Below are positions 42,957-51,097 of a DNA stretch of 64,000 nucleotides, in pieces. The position numbers and the translations under genes are program-made. The first letter of the stretch is position 1; each line of letters starts with the position of its first letter. The notes under the pieces were generated by a model, which saw nothing but the letters and a program-made list of their open reading frames with translations, had not been told where the DNA came from and searched no databases. The stretch comes from Paenibacillus sp. V4I7 (GTDB lineage Bacteria > Bacillota > Bacilli > Paenibacillales > NBRC-103111): positions 6,882,001 through 6,946,000 of the forward strand of contig NZ_JAUSZD010000002.1 in the NCBI RefSeq assembly GCF_030817275.1. The letters run 5' to 3'.

Positions 42957-43403
42957 CTGATCTTATTTCGACGGAAAACAAAAGAACCTGACATATTTTT
43001 AGGATTTTCAGATGCGGAAGTTTCTAGACTTGTAACCGATATAAAAATTACTGCTCAGGAAATTCCCAATTTTAATAATACCCAGCTTAAAAATTTAAGG
43101 GTAATCTTTAGTGCTTGGATTGAGAATTCTAAGCAACTAAGTTATATTTTCTCGATGATAACTATAATATCGGCTTTGATCACAATGCTGATAAACGCAA
43201 AAGTATCAGCAGGAATAACGATTTTCCTGATCTTCTTCTTTTGCTGTTTTGCTCTTTTTACAGTTCAGACCATAGCTAAACTTATAGGAAGAATAAAACC
43301 GGTACTGTACATTCAACGTTTGATCGATTACGAGTTGGAAAAGCGTGAAGCTATACGGATAACAAAGGAAGTACGTCTATCCAGGAAACTATATAAAAAA
43401 TAA
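42957..43403 (+). CDS. Small two-segment membrane protein with unclear start
   Basis: The open frame reads RRKTKEPDIFLGFSDAEVSR, a soluble part, then two adjacent hydrophobic segments (IFSMITIISALITMLI and GITIFLIFFFCCFALF) and a basic tail. No ATG, GTG or TTG occurs in frame before 43155, which would cut off the soluble part. GAGGAGG at 42945-42951 is five bases before a CTG at 42957, my best guess. It may otherwise be a remnant whose start was lost when the duplicated 43532-type leader was inserted. Confidence 0.45.
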   Translation: MILFRRKTKEPDIFLGFSDAEVSRLVTDIKITAQEIPNFNNTQLKNLRVIFSAWIENSKQLSYIFSMITIISALITMLINAKVSAGITIFLIFFFCCFALFTVQTIAKLIGRIKPVLYIQRLIDYELEKREAIRITKEVRLSRKLYKK

Positions 43404-43482
43404 CTCAAGAATCTTATTACCAACCAATATTTTCACGGAAAGCGTAAGGTCTAGAATCATAAACAAGTACTATAATATTGAA

Positions 43483-43505
43483 GCCCAAGGATCTCATCCT
43501 TGGGT
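43483..43505 (+). terminator. Hairpin before the gene at 43532
   Basis: CCCAAGGAT-ctc-ATCCTTGGG, followed by TTATTCTC. A weak terminator or leader structure. Confidence 0.5.
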
Positions 43506-43531
43506 TATTCTCATTTGGAAGGGATGATTAA

Positions 43532-44005
43532 ATGAAAGCAGCATATCTCATTTTAGACAAGCTCAAAGAGGAGTTCGAACACAACGGAAACATATTGCTC
43601 GACCAGGAGGGAACCAATGTCTGGGTGATGGCTGTCGCAATGGCAGCGTTACCCGATGGTATACAGGAGGATGGGACGATAACTTTAAGGCTAGTCTTAA
43701 GGACCACCGATAGGAGCGGCACCAATCCATACGTCGATGGAACTGACGTCTACGTATACGTAGACGAAAAAAGTAAAAAAGTCGAGTTTGCAAGGGAGGA
43801 CCTCTGGATAGATGGTCCTCCCCTTTTTCATGGCGGCACCGTTCCCACCGCTCTCGCTTGGGTTCGGGAGCTTGCCGAGCCTTTCTACCTCCAGCTCAAG
43901 GACCCGTTCCTGACGCCGGAGCAGCGGATAGCACTGAACGACGAGGACGAGGACTACGTTCTACCAAAAGTTAAGGAAATGATCCCTGACCATTCGATTT
44001 CATGA
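43532..44005 (+). CDS. Hypothetical protein
   Basis: 157 residues, acidic; not recognised. The middle (ITLRLVLRTTDRSGTNPYVD, then VYVYVDEKSKKVEF) looks beta-stranded. The codons for DVYVYVDE form a perfect 20-bp DNA palindrome (43747-43766). After its TGA the same frame stays open for 58 codons. Its first codons and leader are duplicated at 42.76-42.83 kb. Confidence 0.55.
   Translation: MKAAYLILDKLKEEFEHNGNILLDQEGTNVWVMAVAMAALPDGIQEDGTITLRLVLRTTDRSGTNPYVDGTDVYVYVDEKSKKVEFAREDLWIDGPPLFHGGTVPTALAWVRELAEPFYLQLKDPFLTPEQRIALNDEDEDYVLPKVKEMIPDHSIS
43747..43766. promoter_or_regulatory. 20-bp perfect palindrome inside a coding region
   Basis: CGTCTACGTATACGTAGACG. Its half site GTCTAC/GTAGAC recurs in the 45654-45667 palindrome upstream of the RHH-like gene. 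A candidate operator. Confidence 0.4.
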
Positions 44006-44182
44006 TACCAACAAGTAGATCTAGTCCCGAAAAGTGCATCAAACAGGAAAGCTCCACCAACATACGACTATCGTATTAACAAAGAAGAGCTACTTAATGC
44101 TCTTGATGATTTTGATTATGAGCCCCGCAGCTTTACCAACAAACTCCTGAGCGGCTGGTTTAGTTCCGCTGGTGACTATTAA
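44006..44182 (+). other. In-frame open extension after the TGA of the 43532 gene
   Basis: 58 codons (KAPPTYDYRINKEELLNALD, ending in LLSGWFSSAGDY) with no start codon or ribosome site. It is coding-like, probably the former C-terminus or a gene remnant. The remaining bases to 44337 show nothing else. Confidence 0.4.
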
Positions 44183-44337
44183 CTTCCTCCAAAACATATT
44201 ATCCCTCCTCTACGATTAAACATCTGCATCAGCCTACGAAAAATTTCAAGGTATTAACCACTGCAAAAGTTGCATCAGTTGCGACTATTATCATGACGCT
44301 ACATTCTCACATATTAATGATTGGAGTGTTTTTTAAC

Positions 44338-45369
44338 ATGAGTCTTAACATCAACGAAAAAGAAAAACGAGCTATCGCGGCACTCATCCAAGAGCGATTT
44401 GAAGAGCACCTATCCCGATTCCCATACAGTAGATACCCTACTGAACCACATGAGGAGTGGAAGCGGATTTTCTGTGATCCAAAAGCTGTTTCTGCCGACA
44501 CGCTCAAACAGTCGCTCGGATGGCATTTCGGTAGCTGGCAGCGGAAAGATATTGCCAGCGCCCACAAGCGGACAATCACAGCTGTCATCAAAGCATGGCC
44601 TGAATTTTCCGAAAACGTCTCGATCGATCCTGCAGAATCTCTTCGCTTTTGGGAGCAAAAGCTCCCGGACTGGAACCATGGCTTCAACGCGGCGGCATTC
44701 CTGCTCCATCTTCTGCGCCCCGACAGCTTTGAGCTTACAGATCAGCATCGAATCCATGCAATGACAGAATTTCTCAAAGAGATCAATCATCAAGAGAGTG
44801 ACCAAATGCCAACTTACTCACTATTAGATCTGGAACGATACAGCGCATTTTTCCGTGCTATCCTCCAGAAGATCCCAGGAGTAGACTCACGCACCAAATT
44901 GGATCGCTTACTCAAGGTATACGGTAACCGCCATGCATACAAGAATGTGAAAGAAACCTACCTAACCAAAGAGCCTACCATCCGCAACTTCTCATGGAGC
45001 GACTGCGAAGCCCAGCATTTTGACCTCAAGAAGATCACCTTGCGCTCCAACGCCGACGTCCTGTTCGCCTGTCTCCTCCTATCCCTGGAGAAGCAGAATA
45101 GCGACTGGGAAAAGTTCACCATCGGACAGATTGGGGAGCATATCCCCATTGGCACCGCAGGCATCTGCAATCCAGCCAGCTTCAACTACGCCATGATTGC
45201 CCTCTTCGGCAACCAAAAAGGCAGAGACTATTTCCAACTGGAGAGTCCAGCGCTGCGAGAGGCTTTCACTGAACAGGCCAATCAATCCACGAGGGACATG
45301 AAATTTTACCTCAAGCACGCTTTGGAGCCGCTAACCATTAATCCCAAATACGTCAAAGTGAAAGGGTAA
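44338..45369 (+). CDS. Hypothetical protein
   Basis: 343 residues from the ATG at 44338 (GGAG upstream; a frame start at 44293 is less likely). Soluble, helical, Trp-rich in the first third (EEWKRIFCDP, LGWHFGSWQRKD). I do not recognise it. The next gene starts four bases after its stop, so the two form an operon. Confidence 0.55.
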   Translation: MSLNINEKEKRAIAALIQERFEEHLSRFPYSRYPTEPHEEWKRIFCDPKAVSADTLKQSLGWHFGSWQRKDIASAHKRTITAVIKAWPEFSENVSIDPAESLRFWEQKLPDWNHGFNAAAFLLHLLRPDSFELTDQHRIHAMTEFLKEINHQESDQMPTYSLLDLERYSAFFRAILQKIPGVDSRTKLDRLLKVYGNRHAYKNVKETYLTKEPTIRNFSWSDCEAQHFDLKKITLRSNADVLFACLLLSLEKQNSDWEKFTIGQIGEHIPIGTAGICNPASFNYAMIALFGNQKGRDYFQLESPALREAFTEQANQSTRDMKFYLKHALEPLTINPKYVKVKG

Positions 45370-45372
45370 CGG

Positions 45373-45585
45373 ATGGAACAAAACCGAATTAAGAAGCAAA
45401 CTTCTCTCATCGAGCGAGAAGATACCCTTCTTGAGCAGATCGACACATACCAGCAATTACTTTCAGCATCTTGGAGATTATTCTGGTCGTCTGAAGAGCC
45501 GATTCACTTTCCTACCGCCAAGCAAATGTTGCTTGCTTTGCGCACAGTAGAACGAAGCATCGAGGATGAACTGTTGGATGTATGA
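45373..45585 (+). CDS. Small hypothetical protein
   Basis: 70 residues, helical (LIEREDTLLEQIDTYQQLL), coupled to the upstream gene by a 3-base gap, with AAAGGGTAACGG before its ATG. No family recognised. Confidence 0.5.
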   Translation: MEQNRIKKQTSLIEREDTLLEQIDTYQQLLSASWRLFWSSEEPIHFPTAKQMLLALRTVERSIEDELLDV

Positions 45586-45653
45586 TTGGAACTCATACAA
45601 TTCGCTACTTAAGTAAAAAAGATCCCCCTCAAGGAACAAAGCATTAGGGTAGA

Positions 45654-45667
45654 TGTAGACGTCTACA
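45654..45667. promoter_or_regulatory. Palindromic operator candidate
   Basis: TGTAGACGTCTACA, a perfect 14-bp palindrome 77 bases before the RHH-like gene. A related GTATACGTAG follows at 45679-45688. Confidence 0.5.
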
Positions 45668-45743
45668 TAAATGTCGATGTATACGTAGTCACCGGCATAG
45701 ATAAAAACCATCGCCCAATAATCCTCGAGGGAGTTAACTCTAC

Positions 45744-46304
45744 ATGAGCCAGCGATCATTTAAACTTGCAAACACAGCAGAAAAAGCGAAAGTACAACTG
45801 AACTTTTGGGCTTCTGAACCGCAGCTTCCTTCCTCTTCTGAGCCAAACCCAGATAAGTTAAGCACTACGGAAGTTTTGGATAAGGACGAAGGTACTGCTG
45901 TATCGAATTCTTCAAGTCCCGAAGACGAACAGAACTTTAATACCGAAACCCCAAGGTTACGAAAAGCCATTCCCGTCAAAAACTCGACAGCAATCAAGCC
46001 TCTTGAAAACCCTTTGCGACCCAAACCAGTCCTAAAGCCTAAACCCCAACAGACTGAACGAGCAACGGAAAAACAAGACCACTCTTATCCTAATCCTACG
46101 GATAGTCTAACCTTAACAAGTAAACGCATTGAAGCAAAGGCAGCACCTTTTGGAGAAAGGTACGAACGGATCACCACCTACCTGGAAAAGCCGCTGTTTC
46201 GACGTGTACACGATCTGCATCAGCGCGGTGAGATCAACAAGATTACCAACCTCCTGAATGCGGCAGTCAAAGAGTACCTTAACCAGCACTACCCAAGCGC
46301 ATAA
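45744..46304 (+). CDS. Ribbon-helix-helix-like protein with long disordered N-terminus
   Basis: 186 residues. The first 130 are Ser/Pro/Lys-rich and probably disordered. The last 45 (YERITTYLEKPLFRRVHDLH followed by EINKITNLLNAAVKEYL) fit a ribbon-helix-helix DNA-binding fold. GGGAG lies ten bases before the ATG. The palindrome upstream suggests autoregulation. Possible copy-control or partition adaptor of the element. Confidence 0.55.
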   Translation: MSQRSFKLANTAEKAKVQLNFWASEPQLPSSSEPNPDKLSTTEVLDKDEGTAVSNSSSPEDEQNFNTETPRLRKAIPVKNSTAIKPLENPLRPKPVLKPKPQQTERATEKQDHSYPNPTDSLTLTSKRIEAKAAPFGERYERITTYLEKPLFRRVHDLHQRGEINKITNLLNAAVKEYLNQHYPSA

Positions 46305-46346
46305 TCCAAAATGCCTGATTCCGAAAGGAACCGGGTACGTTTAATT

Positions 46347-46709
46347 TTACTTTCGTTTCTCCGAATCAATCGTTGCCATAACGTCTTTCGACATTTTGCG
46401 AATAAGCTCTATCTCCTCCATGCTACGTTCCTCCAGAAAAGCCGCGAGTATCCTGATTGCGTCTCGCTTCCCCTCTAAGCCTTTGCCCATCTCCAAATCC
46501 CCAAAGCGAAATGCGTCAATTGGCTCTGCACCAAGCGCTGTAACAATTTTTTCTAAGCTCTCAAGAGAAATGTTACGCTCGCCTCTCTCCACCCCAGCTA
46601 AATACGTATTTTCCATATCACATCTCTCAGCCGCAGTGAGTTGCGTGAGTCCTCTCTCTTTCCGCATTTGACGGAGACGCTTCCCTACTAATATCTTCAA
46701 TTCCGCCAC
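46347..46709 (-). CDS. XRE-family HTH regulator
   Basis: 120 residues. The helix-turn-helix at about 10-65 (RLRQMRKERGLTQLTAAERC, then TYLAGVERGERNISLESLEK) is of the Cro/CI-XRE type; the rest is a charged helical tail. GTG 46709 or 46718 are both possible. It is convergent with the RHH gene and divergent from the EcsC gene, a position usual for an element repressor. Confidence 0.72.
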   Translation of the reverse strand: MAELKILVGKRLRQMRKERGLTQLTAAERCDMENTYLAGVERGERNISLESLEKIVTALGAEPIDAFRFGDLEMGKGLEGKRDAIRILAAFLEERSMEEIELIRKMSKDVMATIDSEKRK

Positions 46710-46944
46710 TAATCTCACCTGTCCTTCTCTCTTTAATGGTAGAGAAGGGAATCTTTACGAAGAAGGTCATCAAACATTCATTTATTGTTGTTTTTGTACT
46801 TATTAGTCTAGTATAATCATGATAGGTCAAAGGAACTATTTGGAAGCGCAGAGTAGGGTTTGGGAACTCAGTTGCGAATCACTTTTTGACGAACGGTGTT
46901 ACTTCACGCTCGTTAGTAGTGAAATTCGGGAAGGGGAACGGCAA

Positions 46945-47565
46945 ATGGCTATCACACAGGGGGCAATCAGCAAGGCACTAGATTGGGCGTACGAGAAGGC
47001 AATCACAGGGGGATTGCCAGGAACAAGCGACGCTTACGAGTTGGCAGAGGAGTACGCCAAAAAAGGAGGGGACGTGCAGACGCAGGTAGACGCGCTCATT
47101 CGGTGGCAGAGCGGAAAGAGTGCAACATCTGGGTTTATTACAGGCTTAGGTGGGATTGTGACCCTACCAGTTGCAATTCCAGCAAATCTTGCTTCTGTTC
47201 TCTACATACAGCTAAGGATGATCGCGACAATCGCAACCTTAGCCGGACATGACGTGAAAGACGATAAGGTAAGAGCAATGGCTTACGCATGTCTGTGTGG
47301 GAATGCAGCAGTGGAAATCCTGAAAGATGTCGGCATTGCCGTTGGTAAGAAGTTTGCTGAGCAAGGACTAAAGAAACTTTCCTATGAAGTCATCAAGAAA
47401 ATAAATCAAAAAGTGGGCTTTCGCTTATTGACGAAGTTTGGCAGCAAAGGAATCATCAACCTATCTAAAGCAATCCCGATTGTTGGAGGGATCACAGGGG
47501 CAGTTGTAGACGGCGCTTCCACAAGTGGGATAGGTAAGATTGCTAAGAGATTATTCGTTGAATGA
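46945..47565 (+). CDS. EcsC-family protein
   Basis: 206 residues from the ATG at 46945, preceded by AAGGGGAA. GFITGLGGIVTLPVAIPANL and the LYIQLRMIATIATLAGHDV helix are characteristic of EcsC. Three amphipathic or hydrophobic segments suggest membrane association. EcsC of B. subtilis lies with an ABC transporter that affects secretion; the function here is unknown. Confidence 0.75.
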   Translation: MAITQGAISKALDWAYEKAITGGLPGTSDAYELAEEYAKKGGDVQTQVDALIRWQSGKSATSGFITGLGGIVTLPVAIPANLASVLYIQLRMIATIATLAGHDVKDDKVRAMAYACLCGNAAVEILKDVGIAVGKKFAEQGLKKLSYEVIKKINQKVGFRLLTKFGSKGIINLSKAIPIVGGITGAVVDGASTSGIGKIAKRLFVE

Positions 47566-47633
47566 GGTTACATAACTAAGACGACCACTGAGTTTTATTA
47601 AGTTACATAAATCATAATGAGGAGCACATCCAC

Positions 47634-48992
47634 ATGAAAAAACTATCTAAAGTTATAGCAAGCGCACTTATTTCTTCCATGTTATTCGCCAATGTCTCTT
47701 TTGCTGCCGACCTAAACATGAAGGTAAACAATACGTCTGTTCAGTTCCAATACGGCACCCCATTCATAGACAACGGAAGCAGCCTGCTCCCCCTTCGCGA
47801 TCTGCTTATCGCGCTCGGCGTTAAAAACGACGACGAACACATCCGCTGGAACGAAAAGGTTCAGAGCGTTACGATCTTGAAAGACAGCAAAGAAGTAACT
47901 CTTTACGTAGGAAGTAAGCAAATTTACTTGAACGGCAAATTACACGCGACGCTGGAGGTGCCTGCCCAAAACGTGAACGGCAGAGTCTTCCTTCCAGCCA
48001 GAGCAGTAGCCGAAGCACTTGGATACTTCGTCGGCTTCGATGCCGAGTCGAGCACCATCCTCGTGCAAGAAGTGCCGTTTGGCGGTGGAGTGAAGGCGGA
48101 CGACTTCGATAATGGGCCCACCTCGGCAAGCAGCAGCATCGGCATCGAGACCATGAAATCTGCCCTGAAGCAATACACGGACGGAGTCAGCCTCAGCAAC
48201 GCGACCGTCAAGGTGCTTGAGCAGAACGAGCAGGCGTTCTTTTCAGCGGACCGCTCCAAGCTCTCTCTTGACAAGATCGCAAAGGCTGCTTTACCTGGTA
48301 ACATTGCGAAATCCCCGTCCAGTTACGCAGGAAGCATCGTCAACCTTACATTCATGGAGATCGATTCGATTCGCGAACTGCTGATGGGCAACGACCAAAC
48401 TTTTACAGGAGCGGTCGGGCACACCGGAGGAAAATACAACCAGATAACGGAGACAGTGGAGGATAGAACTTATTTTCAAGTCTTCTACTTGGGCAAGAAT
48501 GGCCTTACAAAAGGCGACTCTGCGACGGTTAACGGCGTAGTGGTCGGAGAGACAACCATTGAATTGACCAACCCCTTGGGTGTGAAGTCAACACCCCCGA
48601 TGTATGTCATTGTGGCTGGTAATATGTTAAGCACCTCTGAGGATTACGACATTCGTGTGGAGCAGTCTAAAAGCGGCACGATCGATTGGTCGGCATTAGA
48701 CAAAGAAACTCAAGAACGTATTGAAAGACTGTTACTAGTAACGTTAAACAAGGATGGGTTGCTTATCAACGACCGGACCTATACTTATGGACTAGAGATC
48801 ACTAAAGCACAAATTCAGGATTACGAATATGTGCCTACAAGCAAGACTGTGTTGCCTTCCGGCAGTCTGACCATTCCTTTGAACTCATTTAAAGACAGCA
48901 AAGGAAAGTCGATGACAGCTCAATCCGGTTCATTCTTTGTAAAGATTACGACCAATTACGGTGAGTTTATCAAGTTTGTCGATTTTGAGTAA
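47634..48992 (+). CDS. Secreted protein with copper amine oxidase N-like (stalk) domain
   Basis: 452 residues. Signal peptide (residues 1-24, FANVSFA|AD), then two stalk repeats typical of copper amine oxidase N-terminal domains (FIDNGSSLLPLRDLLIALGV and GRVFLPARAVAEALGYFVGF). The C-terminal 300 residues are unrecognised and have no cofactor site, so it is not an oxidase. Such domains are common in Paenibacillus surface proteins. GGAG precedes the ATG. Confidence 0.72.
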   Translation: MKKLSKVIASALISSMLFANVSFAADLNMKVNNTSVQFQYGTPFIDNGSSLLPLRDLLIALGVKNDDEHIRWNEKVQSVTILKDSKEVTLYVGSKQIYLNGKLHATLEVPAQNVNGRVFLPARAVAEALGYFVGFDAESSTILVQEVPFGGGVKADDFDNGPTSASSSIGIETMKSALKQYTDGVSLSNATVKVLEQNEQAFFSADRSKLSLDKIAKAALPGNIAKSPSSYAGSIVNLTFMEIDSIRELLMGNDQTFTGAVGHTGGKYNQITETVEDRTYFQVFYLGKNGLTKGDSATVNGVVVGETTIELTNPLGVKSTPPMYVIVAGNMLSTSEDYDIRVEQSKSGTIDWSALDKETQERIERLLLVTLNKDGLLINDRTYTYGLEITKAQIQDYEYVPTSKTVLPSGSLTIPLNSFKDSKGKSMTAQSGSFFVKITTNYGEFIKFVDFE

Positions 48993-49085
48993 ACAGTGAG
49001 GGTATATCCTTTAATCTGACAGCCCTGAGATAAAGCTTGATCTGGCACCATAAAGCAATCTAACCTAAAATGAAACTCGAATGTT

Positions 49086-49120
49086 GCCCCTATCCTCGAA
49101 ATTGTGGATAGGGGCTTTTC
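49086..49120 (+). terminator. Strong intrinsic terminator
   Basis: GCCCCTATCC-tcgaaattgt-GGATAGGGGC followed by TTTTC, 94 bases after the stop at 48992. The rest of the gap to 49376 shows no gene; it probably holds the promoter for 49377. Confidence 0.85.
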
Positions 49121-49376
49121 TGTTCGAAAATCGGCTTCCAAGTCGATTGAAATAACAATAGTTTTTACAGGGAGGCATCGTCAGTCGGGCAATGCTTTAT
49201 TTTTTTGCCTTACAATCGCTAGGTTAGTTTAAATTGTAAGTTACGAAAATGTCGGTGGCATATCCGCAATCGTCGCTCCTGTCACTCCAATCAATGTTTG
49301 ATGATATCGACTTCCAAAAATAATTTGTGATAGAATAAGTGTCATTGTCATATTTCGAGAAAAGGCGCTGATAGAT

Positions 49377-50048
49377 TTGGGAAAATCCACAAAATCCAAA
49401 AAAACCGCAAAGCCAGAAAAAACTGAAAAGCCAGAAAAACCAGTAAAGCTGAAAGATTTTTGTGATCCATTATTCTGTGAATACGACGTCCTGTACAAGC
49501 GCCTCAAGAAATTTATGGACTATATCGGACTGAAGATGGACCAACTCAAAGACAAGTCTGGTGAAATATCCTTTTATGAAGAAGAAAGAGGAATGATACT
49601 TCAGCTGTTGAAAGAGATGGGCGAATCATATCTAATCAAAATTACATCGAGTAAAGAACTTGGAAAAAATTCAGCTGAAGTGATTGAAAATTCCAGACAA
49701 TTTCATGAACGAATGGTAACTGTTGCTGAAAATATACCTCACGAGGATATGAAAGTGGGATGGCTCAATCTGATTGACCTGTTAAGCAGAAAGCAGGCTC
49801 ATGATTTGAATACAAACTTGATGGAAAAAATCAAGGCAATTGCCGATCAAGTGACAGGACTAAACTTGAACTACTTTGAACATTTGAAACTGCTGAATGA
49901 CATTCATGCTGGTTTAGATGCATGGGTCGAAAAAACGACTAACACCACTAACGAGAAAGTAAATACCACAACTAACCTGGTATTGTCAATAGAAAGTTAC
50001 ATGTCAAGCGTCTCGCATTTTTGCGAGACGCTTTTTGTCGTACGATAA
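49377..50048 (+). CDS. Coiled-coil hypothetical protein whose frame runs through a terminator
   Basis: 223 residues from TTG 49377 (AAAAGG upstream). A Lys/Pro/Glu-rich start (TAKPEKTEKPEKP) is followed by helical, coiled-coil-like sequence. Codons 211-219 form a perfect intrinsic terminator (50006-50036), and the TAA comes only at 50046-50048. Most transcripts would thus end before the stop codon and become substrates for tmRNA. The family is unknown. Confidence 0.55.
   Translation: MGKSTKSKKTAKPEKTEKPEKPVKLKDFCDPLFCEYDVLYKRLKKFMDYIGLKMDQLKDKSGEISFYEEERGMILQLLKEMGESYLIKITSSKELGKNSAEVIENSRQFHERMVTVAENIPHEDMKVGWLNLIDLLSRKQAHDLNTNLMEKIKAIADQVTGLNLNYFEHLKLLNDIHAGLDAWVEKTTNTTNEKVNTTTNLVLSIESYMSSVSHFCETLFVVR
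50006..50036 (+). terminator. Intrinsic terminator inside the 3' end of a reading frame
   Basis: AAGCGTCTCGCA-TTTT-TGCGAGACGCTT followed by TTT: a 12-bp perfect stem. Confidence 0.85.
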
Positions 50049-50145
50049 GTCTCGTAAACAACATCAGCACTATCAATTGAAGGAGGTGTTCCACTGGTAC
50101 CTTAAATCTCCAATGAAGTTATACAGATAATCAAGCACTTTATAA

Positions 50146-50165
50146 TTGCTCTTTGAAAACTGAAT
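50146..50165 (+). promoter_or_regulatory. boxA-like antitermination sequence
   Basis: TTGCTCTTTGAAAACTGAAT is very close to the boxA region of Bacillus and Paenibacillus rRNA leaders (NusB/S10 binding). It lies upstream of the replication operon that starts at 50254. TATAAT at 50141-50146 overlaps its edge and could instead be a -10. Confidence 0.45.
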
Positions 50166-50253
50166 ATACAATCACAGCTGTATCAATATCGAACAGCGAT
50201 TTAGTAAATCCAGAGAACTCCTAAAACTAAACCTAAGAAAAGAGGAAATCTAA

Positions 50254-50886
50254 ATGCCACCAATTATGAAGAAAGCACTAGAAAATAAGGTCCAGAAACC
50301 CACCGAAAGCATCCGCCCCGAAGCGGCGCCCACCGGAGCCAGCTACGCGTCTCTCGGCTTTCAGCCAGTAAAAAGCAAACACACTAGCCGAACAGCAGGA
50401 ATGAGAAGCAAGTGCTCCATTGTCTTTGCGAAAGACGGCAAGCGCATTGAAGTCGAATCTGAAGTGCTTGACCATATCGGCGTTGAGGACTTTCTACAGT
50501 TTTCTGTGAATGACCAAGGGATCGCCTTCGGAAAGAACTTGCCAGACGGCGACGAATCCTTCCCAGTTAAAGAAAGGGACTCGAAAAAAGGCAAGGTGTA
50601 CTCAACTCCGTTAATTTCCGAGTTAATAGAGATTTTCAATCTTGACTTTAGCAATAAAACGACCATTTCCTTTCAGGAAGTTGTATACCTCGATAATCAT
50701 GGATTGGCTGTCGCTTTCGTGCCGATCCAGCGATTGAGTCAACCTGAAACCAAATCGGAGCAGCACGAAGCGCAGCCAGAAGAATCCAACGACACCTCCA
50801 CTTTCGCAGAAGAAGCCGACGCGGAAGAGCAACTTGAAGTCACGGAGCATCAACAACTAGATCAGGATCAAGATTTGGACGAGTAA
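50254..50886 (+). CDS. Hypothetical protein with acidic tail
   Basis: 210 residues. A basic, disordered first 50 residues, a compact middle (SIVFAKDGKRIEVESEVLDH) and a strongly acidic Glu/Asp/Gln tail. The layout is like single-stranded-DNA-binding or helicase-loading proteins, but no OB-fold motif is certain. AGAGGAAA precedes the ATG. First gene of the replication operon. Confidence 0.5.
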   Translation: MPPIMKKALENKVQKPTESIRPEAAPTGASYASLGFQPVKSKHTSRTAGMRSKCSIVFAKDGKRIEVESEVLDHIGVEDFLQFSVNDQGIAFGKNLPDGDESFPVKERDSKKGKVYSTPLISELIEIFNLDFSNKTTISFQEVVYLDNHGLAVAFVPIQRLSQPETKSEQHEAQPEESNDTSTFAEEADAEEQLEVTEHQQLDQDQDLDE

Positions 50887-50904
50887 CACGTCTGGACTTT
50901 GATT

Positions 50905-51060
50905 TTGTCGGGCGTGGCTGGATTGGTAAACCAACTATTCGATCCCTTACCCTTGTTGAGGCAACGGCCGAAACCACACGGATTTAGTAAGTTGCTTGTT
51001 CGCCCTTACAGCCACGCAGTTCGTTTAAGCCTTAGCCGCAAAGACGCTAGGCATTGCTCA
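50905..51060 (+). ncRNA. Structured leader RNA candidate
   Basis: Outer stem GCGTGGCTG (50912-50920) with CAGCCACGC (51009-51017). Inside it are the hairpin TTGGT-aa-ACCAA (50923-50934) and the stem AGGCAAC/GTTGCTT (50959-50965 with 50991-50997) enclosing CCG/CGG. A second hairpin, GCCTTAGC/GCTAGGC, lies at about 51029-51058. It directly precedes the gene at 51098. It could be a cis-regulator, an antisense-RNA target for copy control or a stable RNA. Confidence 0.45.
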
Positions 51061-51097
51061 ACTAGCCCTATAATTAACTTTAAAGGAGTGTAATAAA

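Noticed and set aside
46819..46944. Upstream extension of the EcsC gene
   Set aside because: The ATG at 46945 with AAGGGGAA fits the family start; the extra 42 residues overlap the promoter region of the divergent regulator.
50905..51020. tRNA gene
   Set aside because: A 7-9 bp outer stem and GTTCG occur, but no T arm, anticodon arm or proper D arm forms.
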